From Chrysopilus asiliformis (Eukaryota; Arthropoda; Insecta; Diptera; Rhagionidae), in NCBI GenBank assembly GCA_964034945.1, contig OZ035960.1, positions 115,361,824 through 115,425,823 of the forward strand: DNA of 64,000 nucleotides, written 5' to 3'. Of the stretch, positions 12,774 through 27,100 are shown piece by piece. Numbering within the stretch: position 1 is the first letter of the stretch; each line of letters starts with the position of its first letter. The translations under genes and the position numbers were made by a program. The notes beneath the pieces are model-generated. The model searched no databases. It was not told where the DNA came from and saw only the letters and a list, made by a program, of their open reading frames with translations.

Positions 12774-14924
12774 ATTTTTAAACTAGAAACAGGCTCTTCG
12801 CTTATTAGTCAGTAAATAAGTAATTTTTTTTATTAGATGACATTTTTTGTGTGTAAAAATATACACAAATAATGAACAAAAAACTTTAACGTTGCAAAAA
12901 AAAACTAAAAAAAAATCTACGTTTTCAATCAAAAAATGATAACACCGAAACCACTAATTACAGTAGTTAACATAAATTTCAAAAGCTTTAAAAAATATTT
13001 TTTTAAAATAAATTCGTACTGCAAAGAATAAATGTTTACCCTCCTTCCTGTCTGAATCTTTCATCACATCCTTGTGAATGCTTCTCATAATTTATTCAAA
13101 ATATTAGAAAAAAATGTTTTAATTTCCCGCCCAATCCAGCATTTAAATAAAAGTGACTGAACCTTTCATTGCCCAAAGTATGTGCGAGAGTGCTTTGCAG
13201 ATAAAACATAAATATTTCAGTTGACGTCAAGATATTCGGTAATCTAACAATCTCAACAACAACCACAATGGAAAAAAAACACTCAACTTGCTAAAGAGGT
13301 TACTATACCATAAGTTCACGAATATCTACCTACCTCAATGGGAAATTTCGTATTTTTCTCTATATTTATTTTTTTCACCCCGATCAAAACAGATAGTCGT
13401 ATCAAGTGGTTCTATAGGGCTGGAATTGTTGAACAGAAGAAATATAACATAACAAAAACCAGGCACAACATACGAATATGCTTGAATCGTTCAGAGGGGG
13501 CTGCTAAAATGTCCAAATCGTGTTGATATTTTGGGGGAGCCAAGGATATGTGGGTGCAAGCAAGCAAACCGGCAAGGAACCATAATTTACGACTTTAGCA
13601 TTCATTTTACATGAACATGAAGGGAGGACATTAAGTATGATTGTTAATCACGCAGAATATACCTCTAGCTGAGTCTCATACTTTGCAAAACATAACCATT
13701 TACTTTCGCTTTTAGGTAATTTTTCTTTCCAACACTTGTCTAGAATCTAGCACTGTCTATCTATCCATTTATCTATCTATTTATTTATCTTGATGAATAT
13801 GTAGTCGTGTGCCCTGGCAAATTGTAGAATGCGCGTAACAGCATCTTGTTGTTATGGCAGATACAAACAGTCTAAAATTGGTGCCTTAAGATCCAAGTTC
13901 CTCACACAACAGTCTAAGTCTAAGTTCCTGACATACATAAAAAAAAAGAAAAATATTCTTTTTTTCTCTCTCAACAATTCTATATGTTGTTACAAGCTTT
14001 CGTTTTTGGCGTGCAGTGGCGAGATCTACATATAATAAATGTACACGCCTCTACTGTGTTATAAAAGGATGAGCCCTAGAACTCAGAAAAGAATCAAGAA
14101 AACGAACGATGCGATGCCTCAAAGCCCTGAGACGACATTGATATGGGTATAGCAAAGAATAAATCCTTTTGAGACATTTATATGAAGAAATTAATTGACT
14201 TTGCTATGCTATACACATTCATCCGAACAATTCATTTCTTTTACTCGTTCGGTATTATACTCTCGTATAGAAGTAATGTACGAACATTACTTTTATATAT
14301 ATATATATTGTCTTCCCTCTTCAATGTTGAGTTTTGAAAGGTGAAATATACAACAAAATGAGTATAAGAAGTCCTTGAAAGTACTCAAAGAACAATCAAG
14401 GAAGAGGATTTTCAGACAAGTGTTATATGGAAACACATACACACATTCACGCACTTTAGAATTCTGAAGGAGGATTAACAATTCTCTGGTCCTTCTTCAT
14501 GTCTCCAGAATCAGGGGCAATAATTCTTTACTTTTACTTAACAATAAGAATATACAAAATACTTTTTGTAAGTAGGTATCTGCGAAACTCATTCAAAAAT
14601 AAATTATTTGATCCACGATACACAAGTAGGTATTCGCTGCTTATAAAATATTTATTATGTTAAAAATACAAATTTGAAAAGCTTGAAATTAAATTGAAAA
14701 TGACGCTTATTAGATTAGGCGCTGTACTTATATATTTGTAAACACTATTGTCATGTATTTAAAATTTAATTCACTATGAATAAATAATTCTTATTGTATC
14801 ATATTTGATTTCCTTAAAATATCGTCTCCATATACGGGCGTCCACAGATAATTTAATTGTTAGTTTTGTAAGATAAAGATGAGACTACTTTAAAAGCATT
14901 TGAATAAAAATCTTTGCCCATAAA
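12774..14924. other. no gene seen
   Basis: AT-rich, with a short TATC-type microsatellite near 13757-13790. No exon recognised. Confidence 0.6.
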
Positions 14925-16051
14925 TAGGGCGACCACACGTCCCAGAACGGTCAGGGTAGCCCACGTTTCGGCTTGTTATCCCGGCGCGGCGTCGGAAACT
15001 AAATTTTTGTCCGGGATTTTTCAAATTAGTGTAATAATTTTTCAAAACACTAAAAAAACGATTACTGAATACGCACAACGGACTCTATTTCGGCTGGAGG
15101 TTGCTCTAAAGTACATTTTTTCGCCTGCGGAACATTTTCCCAAAAATTTTCCACAAAAGATGCATTTTCTCACAAATGTTGCTTTTATTACTATTTTTAT
15201 TTACAACTAACTAGCTTGCATACCCGTCGTTGCCGGGTTAAGTTTTTTCAATTTTTCTTTATGGTCTATGTTGGAGCTAAACCGAGGCCAATCGGCTCGG
15301 TAGTTTCCCCGCGAAAGGGTAACATAGCGCAAAAACTAAGTTTAGAAAACACTTTACTCCCTTCCTTAGCTCACCCCACCTCTTGGGCTACTTTTTAATG
15401 GGTCTATGTTGGGGCTGGACCCCCGACGAACATCTATGCCAAATTTCAGGCCAATGGGTTCAGTAGTTTCCCCGTGAAAGAGTAACATAGAGGGAAAACT
15501 AAGTTTCGAGATCACTTTACCCTCTCCTCTTACTCCCACCACCTCTCCAGCAACATTTTAATGGGTCTATGTTGAAGCTGGACCCCCGACGAACATCTAT
15601 GCAAAATTTCCCGCGAAAGACTAACATAGAGGGAAAACTAAGTTTCGAGATTACTTCACCCCTTCCCCTTACTCCACCCACCCCTCGCGCTACTTTTCCG
15701 TATGCCTATGTTGGAACCAGAACTACCACAGACACTCATGCCAAATTTCAAGTCAATCGGTTCAGCCGTTTTTGCGTGAAAGAGGAAAAGACAGACAGAC
15801 ACCAACTCATTTTTATATATTAGTATGATTTCCGTTGCGATTATTTATATAGCGTACCTACATAATTTTTTTGTGACTGTGTATCTATTGATTAAAATAT
15901 CTGCGCCGCATTTTGTTTAAAAAATGTCGCTTGCGGCGCACAATAATGATTTTTTTCCCTTAGTTTTAATCTAAATTATGTCTTACTTTGTATATAAATA
16001 TTGTTCCTCATCTTGTCCAGGATTGTCCACAAAAAAAGTATGGCCATCCTA
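14925..16051. mobile_element. hAT-like nonautonomous element (with nested Helitron-like copy)
   Basis: Ends TAGGGCGACCACACGTCC and, inverted, TAGGATGGCCATACTTTT, flanked by 8-bp sequences CCCATAAA and TCCATAAA (7 of 8 match). An 8-bp duplication is the hAT signature. Inside are clusters of the motif GCCTGCGGCGCATTTT and its relatives. No transposase is seen. Confidence 0.7.
15211..15828 (-). mobile_element. Helitron-like nonautonomous element, 4 internal units
   Basis: The longest copy, same ends. Unit starts are near 15263, 15402, 15565 and 15704. Nested in a hAT-like element (14925-16051). Confidence 0.83.
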
Positions 16052-16059
16052 TCCATAAA

Positions 16060-17549
16060 AAATGGGTTGGATTTTTCCTTCAAATTTTGTGAGTAAGTGT
16101 TGTTTTGTAATTCTAAAATTATCCTGGTTGAACTCTCTGCGGGGGAGGAAGGGAGGAGGAAGGGAGGAGGAGGTTCTGAAAATCATCTTAACAATTGAGT
16201 AGGCAAATCCCATGATAATTACTGAAGTTTTGATAAAAATCATTAACATCGAAACAGTATCCAGTGAACAATTTGCGTGAAAAACACCCTCCTATGAAAC
16301 GGAGAAAATATTTTGTCAAATTTCTTTGAAGATTAACTTCAACATCACCAAAGAAATTTTGTAAAAGCATTTACGCATTTACAAAGAGTATCCCGAATAT
16401 AAAATGAGTTTGTAATAATATCAGATATCCTGACCTTTGACCGCATTTACTTATTTTGTCTTATTCGAGATATTAATATCAAAAGAAAATATTTTATTTT
16501 TCTTATTCTGGGCCAGTATTATACCATTATATTTTCAGAAATCTCGTATATAAAGTTAAATAGAAATGAGGTTATAATATTTAAACGATTAGGATCTGTT
16601 AACTTGCGGCTATCACAAAATATTCTTTCATTTATTCTGTTCTCCAGTCCCTTTTTTCATGATTCGTAATAAAGAACGAAAAACATAAAATACGAATTTA
16701 ATCAATCCTTTTAATCGTAGATCAAATTTTTATGTTCATTCATGTCCAACCCTTGGGCTAAAAGAGAAATAATTCTTTTGATAAAATACCTTTTCAGTGC
16801 TTTTTGCTCAGGAATTAATAAAAAGTACACACAGAAACAAACACAGTAATATAAATTAGGAAAAAAGGGAACGGAAGTAAAATTAAAACGTAAAATTCTT
16901 AGTATTTCGGTTCAAGAGTAAAATGTTTTTCAGCCCCCAGAAAATATTGAAAGGAATTTTTAAGCTTTTCAAAATTTTCCCACAAAGAGAACAGAAAATA
17001 TGATTTCCCCAGATGTGATTCATTCTGCTGTAAGCGGAAACTGGAAATTTTTCCCAAAAATAAATTTTAGTTATCTCAAATATTTACTCGTTTTGGCATA
17101 TTTTTTTATTCTTATGCTGCGGATCATTAGATATGGGTTTCAATTAGAAATTATTATTAGTAAGTTGAGTGGAATCTCAGTTCGTTAACTTAATTTGTTC
17201 CCGAAGGGCGTTTATAAACTTAGGCGTTCACAAAACGAAATGCCTGTTCAATAACTGAAATTTTGTCGACAAATCGAAATTTTGGTCACGAATCGAGGCA
17301 TTTTTTAGAGTCGAAAATCGTTCACAATCTTCAACGTTTACAAACTGAAACGTTCATGAACCGATGTTCCGCTATATGAATTTTACGTGAATTTTAATTG
17401 TCTTTCAAAAGTTCTACTCATGAAAGGTTCTATTCATAATATAGAATTTTCGGACCACCCCTTCCCTCTCGTCAAACATTTGTGTAATTCGGAACAATAC
17501 TGCAGAACTCGTTGCCCCCTAGAAATGTAAAGTAATTAAGAGAAGGTAT
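16060..17549. other. no gene seen
   Basis: Contains a short GGAGGAAGG purine tract at 16143-16172. Nothing else with recognisable structure. Confidence 0.6.
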
Positions 17550-18051
17550 TTAACCCTCTAACCGGAATATTTCCGAAAAAAATTCACCAAAATATGACTT
17601 TCAACTTGCGACAGACCGTAACCAAGACAACGTACAGGGCTAAATTTTTCCAGCATGTAAAGCGATTAGTCACAAAAGTCAGTGTAACCCGTTCCGGCGA
17701 TTAAAATTGTTACCCGTTATAAATAAGCGAATTCCCTCACTCAGAAAAATGGAGGCTAACTCGACGACCTACATACGGCGTAATTGGCCTCGGGCAGGCG
17801 CGCGTTCGCCTGCATGTGGGCAAGTAAAACTGAGTTGACCTGTGGTCGGAGAAATTCTGAAATTAAGCGACCAGCAGGTGAAGTAGGGTATTGGGAGCTT
17901 CACGAGTTGACCTTAGATAGGTTAACTGTGATCGCTAGCTGGCTTACAGACACCTCTGTAAGGTCAGAGTTAACCTGACAAAAAGTTGACCTGAACATTT
18001 TTCTGAGTGCTGAAGCCCGCCTTTTGTCGGACATTCCGGCTAGAGGGTTAA
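17550..18051. mobile_element. TTAA-flanked piggyBac-like MITE with nested CACTCAG MITE
   Basis: TTAA on both sides, inverted ends CCCTCTARCCGGAAT. Ends starting CCC next to TTAA are the piggyBac signature. Without copy 1 of the CACTCAG MITE the element is about 220 bases. Confidence 0.83.
17738..18009 (-). mobile_element. CACTCAG MITE copy 1 (short form)
   Basis: 272 bases with 14-bp inverted ends CACTCAGAAAAATG. Target duplication CT on both sides. Nested in the TTAA element at 17550-18051. Orientation is set by calling the GTCCAGGTCAAC end first. Confidence 0.92.
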
Positions 18052-19392
18052 CTCGGAAAACACTTGACTGATTAAACTAAAATTCAAGCCATGTCTTTTA
18101 ACTGAAGATGAAAATCAGACACCTGCCTTTTCGCTATGCCACCTTCCCCTTTTGACAATTATCTCGGAAACGGCCTTTAGAAAAACTTTTTTTTAAGGCA
18201 GCTTCTTTTCACTAAACTTATAATTCGCTAATCGAAAAACTTGACACCGGATATTTATTAAGTCTTTTAATATTTCTTCCCTGTTTCTCCTTTGGCAACA
18301 ATTAAAAGCGGTCTCAACGATTTTCTTGTTATGCTTTCAACAAATATTGATATTACATTATATTCCGTAACTAAATTTTCTAAAGTATTTTCTAAACAAA
18401 ACAAAAGCTTCCAAAACTATCAGATAAGTGACGAATTTCGAATATTTAGTACCCGGAATATATTATGGGTTGTGGGGGTCTTTTTCTACATTGGCTCAAG
18501 AATATTATTGGTCCTTAAGTTATTTGTGTCCTACAAGAAACCCTTGTTCAAAATAAATATCTCTGTTTGAAGTAACTCTTATAAGGAATAGAAATCTTAT
18601 CGAGGCAATTTTATTGTTTTAGATTTCAGCCTTTTCTTGTGCTGCTTGCGGGGTACTTGTTTACCCAAATAAATTTGATCTTAGAGACACTTGTTTCAAG
18701 GATTAAGGAGGATACTTTTGATAGCCACATACCTAACCTACATATCAATTTACAAATAATCTTAAAGCAATTTTTATTGTGTTTTTATGTGTTAAATAAA
18801 TTTCGTATAATTCTTATCTGTTATTTTCAAAAACTAAAACAAAAAAATATTATGCCACTTCGCATTTTCATTCGATTAACTTCAAAGTATGACAATTGGA
18901 TCTTTTACAGCAATTACAATAAAAAACATTAATGCTTTTCAAACATAAATTCATTTTATAGAAAATTAGATAAGAGATCTGCAATAAAATATTTTTTTTC
19001 TAAAAACTATCGTAAAACTCGACAGATAATCTCCATTTTGTTGATTGGAAATAGCTTGACAAAATATTAGTTTCCCAAAAACTTTTCCGTATCACTAAAA
19101 ATAAACTTCTTCAATATTACATTTTTATGGCGTGAAGTTTTCCAAAACAATATCCAAAGGACACAACATCAACTTGTATTCAAGTCTCGTTGTCAAAAAA
19201 AAAAAAAAAAATAAAAAAAATGTCTCGTGGCCGTGTCTTTTTATATTAATATTCACCTCATGTGCTTTCGAAGACTACTGCCGAATAGTTTTTAGCTATT
19301 TACACTGTTTTTTTCGGGTTTTCTAAATCATCATCCCGTTTTCTATGTTTGTTTGTCTGTGGAATCGAATACGAAATTCCTTTATTTCCACG
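18052..19392. other. no gene seen
   Basis: AT-rich; open frames at 18292-18932 have low-complexity composition and no domain. Confidence 0.6.
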
Positions 19393-19394
19393 TA

Positions 19395-20047
19395 CGAGGG
19401 TTGGATGGAAAGTTTCGGAATTGGAAACGGAACTATGTGACGTTTTTCCTTTTCCCTTACTAGTTTTTGCCACAAAAAATATAAAATACGTTTTTGTAAT
19501 TTCCGCCTTTTTCATCTTCAATCTGTAACCATAACACCAATCGACTGATTGAACTGCAAACTCTAAAACCACTTGACTGATTGATCGACTAAAACTACTT
19601 GAAGCTCGAAAATGGCTCAACCGATTGAACTAAAATTTTTACTCGTCTGTTCTGAATCAAAGAGCCAAAAGAATAGATAAAAACTTTATCACAAAATCAA
19701 GCGTTTTTTACCACACTCAGAAAAATGTCCAGGTCAACTTTTTGTCAGGTTAACTCTGACCGCTAGCTGGCTGACAGAGGTTTCCATTACATGCCATTAC
19801 ATCCTCGAAATACCTATCTAAGGTCAATTCGTGCAGCTCCCAATGCCCTACTTCACCTGCTGGTGGCTTAATTTCAGAATTTCTCCGGCCACAGGTCAAC
19901 ACAAGTTTTACATTCCCTCATGCAGGCGAACGCGCACCTCACATAGACTAAATTTTCCTGCCCGAGGCCAATTACGCCATATGTAGGTCGTCGAGTTAGC
20001 CTCCATTTTTCTGAGTGCAGGTCTGGAACAATTTCACTTCACCCTCG
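19395..20047. mobile_element. mariner-type MITE with nested CACTCAG MITE copy 2
   Basis: TA on both sides (19393-19394, 20048-20049). Inverted ends CGAGGGTTGGATGGAAAGT and, inverted, CGAGGGTGAAGTGAAATTG, resembling mariner terminal repeats. No transposase visible. Confidence 0.72.
19714..20017 (+). mobile_element. CACTCAG MITE copy 2 (long form)
   Basis: 304 bases, same 14-bp ends, target duplication CA. Long form: contains GAGGTTTCCATTACATG and a second insert AAATTTTCCTGCCC-type segment absent from the short form. Nested in a mariner-type MITE at 19395-20047. Confidence 0.92.
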
Positions 20048-20938
20048 TACGTGCAAATGACAATGATATTCCATTCGAAAAAAAACTTTCATGTCAATCT
20101 AGAAAACGTCAAATAAAAACAAAAATCTAGTCAGCAATACCTTTTTTTTATATTTCAAGAACAACAAACAGTTTCCATGTGCCAAACTTTCACAAAAAAA
20201 ATCTACTCGCACATGCGGTGGGTGGGTATCTTTTTTTCATAAAAAAAAGATAAAAGATTTTTTCGGAATTTTCCACCCGTTTGTTTGTTTTAACAAGGTC
20301 GCTCGGTTCTAGTATATACGATTTTATGATTATTTGAAACCAAAAAAAATATTTATGCAGGGGTTTCACACATGCCCTTTTAGATACTGTTTATTATACT
20401 GTTTTGTGGATAACCCAACGCCCATCATTTTCTCTACTCCCTAGCAAAATTATTTACTACTCTAGGGTACTGGGAACCTTAAATGGTTGGTTTGTGGTAT
20501 TTGTGCGTGACATCTTCTAATTGAATTGCTAAACACTAATATTTCTAGCTATATTACAAAAGAGGAGATATTAACACTCAACATTCCCAATATGAAGTTA
20601 AATATCTTGAGTGTCTTCCAGAATATCTGTTGGTCCCTGGGCTGCGGTGGACGGGTTAATATTATATAACGAAGCAAAACATATTCTCTTGTACACAATG
20701 TTGACATTTAAACATAATGCGTGACTTGTATTTCCCATGTTTATACGAGATATTCATGAAGTCCTTGTACAATCCTCAACAACCAATTGAGAATTTCATT
20801 ATGGTGGATGTGTAGCCTCCATTATAGATTATAGATGAAGTGTCATCAAGTAGTCTTAATTGCTTACCCTTGTACAATTCTCATATATGGATTAAACTAA
20901 TTAAATTTGTATTTTGCTTTGTTTCGTTTTTTTTTTAG

Positions 20939-21058
20939 AAAAAACTTGTGGCCCGGAAAAATTTAGATGTAAAAATGGACATTGTATACCACAGAAATGG
21001 ATGTGCGACCAGGAACAAGATTGTAGCGACGGATCTGACGAAGATCCAACAATCTGCA
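20939..21058 (+). CDS. LpR: LpR exon: LDL-receptor class A module 1
   Basis: One complete LA module: six cysteines, beginning TCGPEKFRC, with the calcium-binding end CSDGSDE and the aromatic-acidic ligand face WMCDQEQDC. Acceptor is a T-run followed by AG at 20937-20938; donor is GTAAGT at 21059. Phase 1 at both ends, so skipping keeps frame. This is the first exon of the gene I can see; the preceding signal-peptide exon is not found in the 20.9 kb upstream. A (TG)n tract begins about 40 bases past the donor. Confidence 0.93.
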
Positions 21059-21102
21059 GTAAGTATTTTTTATATAAAGTAAATTTTTTTGTGTGGATTT
21101 GT

Positions 21103-21152
<50 letters not shown>

Positions 21153-24100
21153 CTAATACTGTTGAAATTTACGAAATGATTCATTCTAAATTAAAAATTA
21201 GTGATAGAGGGCAAAGCAATAATTTTAGGGCATAGCAAGGACAATACATTATTTGTTGCAAAATTTTTCTCTCCAATTTAGATCTCGTTCCCTCAAAAGA
21301 CATGAGCCAAAATTTCAGCTCAATCAGTCGAGTTGTTTTCAAATTGAAGCTTAATTTTTGATAAAAATTTCTACTTTGATTTATATTTATCACGAATTTC
21401 TCGAAAACGATTTAACGTCCTGAAAATTAGTACCAACTGTGGAAAACAATTAAAAGGAAGAGGGGGGAAGGAGTGGTCTAACTGAATTTTGAATTTTGGT
21501 TATGTAAAATCATATTCTAAACCCCAAGTAGCACAAAAGATCAAAAAGTGGTCGTCGCGACCATAAAGATTCGATGCTAAAGTCGCCACGACCACTTTAC
21601 GCCCTATTTCGTTACTTGGGACATTTCATATTTATAAATTTTTCGATATGATGCACCGTTTTCGAGAAAATTAGGAATACTGTTTTGTTTGTATAGGCGA
21701 GGGGATCAGAAAGTTTTTCGACTGCGGCGCTAAATCGTATATTATTGCGATACAATTTTTGACCAACGTTTTATATATCTACAAAGGTATACGGGAATAT
21801 GCGAGAAAAAATTAGCTCGCTACGGGGTACGCCATCGAAAAGGTTTGGGAAACACTGATATCATCATACAAATATATAAAAATGAGTCTGTCTGTCTTTC
21901 TGTCTATCTGTCTGTCTGTCTGTTCCTCTTTTACGCAAAAACAGCTGAACCGATTGACTTGAAATTTGGCAAGAGTGTATGTGGTAGTTCTGGGTCCAAC
22001 ATACGCATACGGAAAAGTAGCGCCAGGGGTGGGGGGAGTAAGGGGAGGGGGTAAAGTGATTTCTAAATTTAGTTTTTGCGCGATGTTACTCTTTCGTGGG
22101 GAAACTACTGAACCGATTGGCCTGAAATTTGGAATAGATGTTCGTCGGGGGTCCAGCCCCAACATAGACCCATTAAAAAGTAGCCCGAGAGCTGGGGGAG
22201 TAAGGGGAGGGGGTAAAGTCATCTCGAAACTTAGCTCTTGCTGTATGTTACTCTTTCGCGGGGAAACTACCGAGCCGATTGGCCTGAAGTTTAGCTCCAA
22301 CATAGACCATGAAAAAAATTTGAAAAAACTTAACCCGGCAACGACGGGTATGCAAGCTAGTATAGTATAAACATTTAATAAATATTTGCCGCAAGTGACA
22401 GTTTTTAAACGGAATTCAGTGTAAAAAAAGTTGCTCAGTTCCAATAAACAATTAATGCATTTTGACATTATTACAACTGGCCAGTAAATAAAAATGTGTT
22501 GCAGGCAATTGTGAAAACGCCAATAACTAGATATGTGCCGCAGGATAATATGGAAAAATGCGCCGCAGACCCAAAAAAAATATAATTTACAGCAACCTCC
22601 AGACGAAGTAGAATTTATTTTATATGGTTTTTAAATGTTTGACTAGTTCTAGCCGTAAATTGAATAATCCGGGAGGAAAGTTTAATTTTGCCGCACGCTT
22701 CGCCGGAATGTATGGTCGCCATATGTTAACACCTACAAAATTTGAATCATTTTGTAAATTAAACAGATTTTTCTTTCTTCTATAGCTTTGTATATTTTTT
22801 AATTCTATTTTCATTGTAAATAATAATGTCGAATATTAGTCAAGCAATGTCCCAAGGAAGATTTTTTCTGTAAAAACGGCGAGCAGTGTATCCCAAGGTT
22901 ATGGGTTTGTGATCGCGCAAACGATTGCCGGGATAAATCTGATGAAGAAAATTGTGGTAAGCAAAAAAAACCTTAACGGAAATCATGGATGAAAAACGAA
23001 TAAAGTAATATCTGGGTTACATACACATGACATTTAATATTTTTGGGAAACAAAAAAAAGATTTCCATCAAATGCTATTCATTCATCATATATATATGTA
23101 TGTTTTCATATGGACATAATAATTCATTGTTTGAAACAGAAGGTAACTTAGGATCTTGGGAGATCATTTAAGGAGTATCTACGAGTGTATGATATATAGA
23201 TGTGGATTGTAAGACATGTTAAGAGCTTAGTCCTTGTTTTTGAATTTCGTGACTGTGCAGACAACTGAACCCAAAACTTTCAAAGTTACCCGAAATGGTA
23301 TTTGAGTCATATTTAGGAACAATAATAATAATAATAACAACAACAACAATAGACGAAAGTACCAACACATATACTACAACCATATTATCAAAAGAGTCCC
23401 CAAAAAAGGATAGATTACCCGGAAATTTGAAGGAGGCAAATCTATGCATATGTGTATACGCTTTTATATACATATATAGTATACTCATACCAAACGAAAC
23501 ATATTCATATATAGTAGACATGCCTTAGACTTCTTCCTTGAACGACAAATGCCATGATCATTATCATTAAACACAAATGGTCGGCCCATTTGGTGGTTGA
23601 TTACCTACTTTTACAGGAAATGATCCAGAGAGCTTTGTGGCTTCGATGTGTACAACACATTCATATTGCGTACGTTGGCCTTCAACCCTCTTGACAACTT
23701 CAACATTTCTTTCTTAAGTTATCCACGGCAATTTCCGAACACGACGATGACGACAACGGGAAAGTCGTTGTAAAAACGTTAAAGCTAAAAACTGTTCCTT
23801 CTTTTATTCGATGTGATTAGAATTGGACCATGTTCCTGCGTTCATGGTCACTGTTCAGTGTTGTATGATGCTGAAGGGCAAAAGCCATCTTACAGATTTC
23901 TTAGAATTTCTTACCGAAAATCCTTTCATAGTGGGGCAATCGCAAACGCACAGTGAAACAGTTTCCGATCATTAAATTTAAGGACTCTGCAGTCGTGCAA
24001 TAAAATTGTGGGTCATTTTATCGTATTAAGATAAATAGATAGATGCGGATAAGTTAAGAAACGTACATACACACAGTACCTGATTGGAATTGCAAGATAA

Positions 24101-27100
24101 TAAAAGATTAGTTATTTATGAGTGCTAATGGTAATAAAATCGAAATATATTTGTTTGGTTATGTTTTGCAATTTACCCGAAATCTTCCAACTTCAATTTG
24201 GACAATATACACGTATCATATAATAATATGTGAAATATACCAGCGAAATCGAAACATGATATACCAGGTCAATAGAATCAAATTGACGAAGCTTAATTAA
24301 GTTCTGTTGAGATAAAATTTCATATTCATCGTATTGTCTGCCATGGTTTATAGCATGGATCCTTTAATCTTATCCCAATATTCGTGGAGATATTGCTGTG
24401 ACATATTTCTCTTTCTGTCTTCTGATATTTAATACCATATAGTTATACATACGCACGAATATTATGTTCGAGGAGAGGTTGAAAAGTTCCTGATGCGGCA
24501 GGAAAAAAAATATTTTGTTTGGGAAATATTTCGTATTTTTTGTATTTTGAAAAAAAAGACAAAATATTACTCAAAAACTAAGCTAAACCTACTTCTTTGG
24601 CACTACAATTCGTTCCCGGTGTTGGCCTATCGTAATATTGCTAACCAGAAACCCCAACCGCGTGCCGATGTCTTCTAATTTTGCCTTCCAATTGAAGCCT
24701 AACGTTACGTTCTTTTAAAATCTCTAACTCGAAAACTTCTCTACCGATTCAGCTGAAATTTTAACGTATGTCAGAAAGCTCTCAAAGGTTCGAATACGAA
24801 AACTTGCATAGAGGGGGGGGGGAAATACGTCACGCTAATTTTCGTCATTTCAGACATCCGCCAAATTTTTTGACAATTTTTTTCGCGGTTTTTTGTTCCG
24901 AAGACGCATTTTTGTCGCCCCTAAGTGCGCGATTATTTCATAAAGACTCCGATTTGAAAACTATAACAAAAACCCAAATCCTATAATATAATACGAAGAA
25001 TATCTGTCTGTCTGTCTGTCTGCACAAACGATCTCGAAAACCCGCCTGAGAAAATTCCCCTCGATACCCCTCGCCTGCTATCTTCGAATTGGGTGGTCCG
25101 ATCTTAATGAAACTTTACAGTATAACTAAGGGGGCTAAGGGGTTTCGATTTTACCACTACAGACCTGACTTTTGCCTTTCCTCGATAACCCTCACCTGGT
25201 GTCCCAAAACAACGTTTCAAAAATCGGTGACAGCGATTACTCAATAACTACTCAACCGATTTCTATGAAATTTTGTTATCGCGTGTTAGTTTTAGTTCTA
25301 GCTTTCTAGGTCGGGAATTTAAAAACTCTGGAAAACCTCTGTAAAGATAATGTGAATTTAGTTTTTCCCCAAAAATCAGCAAAAGTAGGATTTTGAGGTC
25401 GCCGAGCATGGCTCGGTCTTCCTGGTACTTTTAGCTTAACAGGTTGATTTGTTTAAGAGTTTTCAAAATTGAACTCAAAAAATCGATTTTGAAAACTCTT
25501 AAACAAGTCAACCGATTAAGCTAAAATTTTGGGTTCTTGTTATGACGATTTAAAGAAAATCTACTGGCAAAAGCCCTTAATCGCAAACCCGTAATTCTGA
25601 CTTCTATGGGAAAATTTCATTTCATGAAAAATTTATCACAAATCATGTTCTCCCTTTATAGACCTAAAACTTTCTATCCCAGCCCCCGTTTGATATTGGT
25701 TAAGTTTTTCTTCCTTTTTGATATTTTTGTTATTTACTGGCTATCATCATGGAAAAAACTGACGCTGTGTATTAAAATGAAAACATTTAGCTAAAGTACT
25801 CACACCACCCAGCATATATTTAGTGTTTTATCAGTATCACCCCCATACAAGCCGATTTTTATATTATAAAGCCATGCCATTCGCCCACCCAACAACCACC
25901 CTTTATATCAGTAAACTTTGTTTTTGTCTGAGCCAGTTATGATTTTTTTTTTCTTTTTCGACATTTTTTTATTATTATTTGCCAACTTTTATAGAGAATG
26001 AGTGATAGAAGAGTTTTTAGAAACGTTGGGCGGAATTCTGTTGTGTTTGTGAATTTTCTATTTGACTTTGTGACATTATATCTTTTCATTTGTATCTAAA
26101 ATAGCGATTGGTTGTATAGCATTCGACAGCAAATTGTATTTCTGATAGAATTCAATCAGTTTTTTTTTGTTGCTTTTTGTTATTCTTTGTTTAATAAGTT
26201 AAATAAATTTCAGTCATATTCGGTTGATATATTGATATGGGAAATAAATTCAATATCCCATTTTCTCACATTGACACTTTTAATATTCATAAATTAGTCG
26301 AATTACATTAAATTGACAAAGAAAATACACAATTCGCGACAATTTTTGCATTCTTTGGACTATTTTTGTCAGCAGACATGAATAAAAATTGCAAATTAAT
26401 CGGTCGACCACTTTACGAATGCTTCAACTAAAGTTTCTATCAAATTTCCTTTTAAAAATTTCATATAGATTAGTTTAAGACCTCTTCCTGGCAATACAGT
26501 GAAATATGTATTAGCCGAACCTTACAAAAACCTGTCAAAACTGGACAAATTTTTTGGCCTCGTGCGGGTCCGGCTTATAAAGGTTTCACTGTATTAGCTT
26601 TTCTTATATGTTTTTTACTTTCCTCTTCAAAGGGGGAGAGTATTGTTTTCAGTACAGTACGAAATCCGTTTCAAGATATTTGAAAAAAAAAATCAGTTTT
26701 TTGTAAATCTCTCGAAAACTAAACACTTTTATGAAAAAATGCATATAACTAAATTTAAAGGAAATTAAATTTCCTGCATTTTTCTCCTTTAACGGTTTTT
26801 CCGTATCTTTAACGGTTCTCAAGATATTTGAAAAAATATCATTCTTGACATATTTTTTCCGAAACTAAATATTGCAGAAAAGTTTTGTATTGATCAAAAC
26901 TGATATTTTATTTTCACTTTAGCCATCCATGAACACAAAAATTTTCACTACCATCTAAACTACACTCACCGGAATGCTAACGTATACTATTGAATGCAGT
27001 GACCTTCTTCTACACGTTATAAAACTTTAAACGAAAAAGTAAATAACTTTTCATAGACAGATGTACATAAATAAACGCCATATGTACATATCGCATATAA

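Noticed and set aside
12491..12781. Overlapping frames on both strands containing [16 protein letters not shown]
   Set aside because: Products of the foldback palindrome, repeated at the other two foldback copies.
1..20938. Search for a signal-peptide exon or further LA modules of LpR
   Set aside because: No Met plus hydrophobic segment with a phase-1 donor, and no six-cysteine LA pattern, could be supported.
21812..22468. 218-codon open frame (minus) and overlapping frames on the + strand
   Set aside because: They translate the internal tandem units of the Helitron-like element; similar frames occur in every copy.
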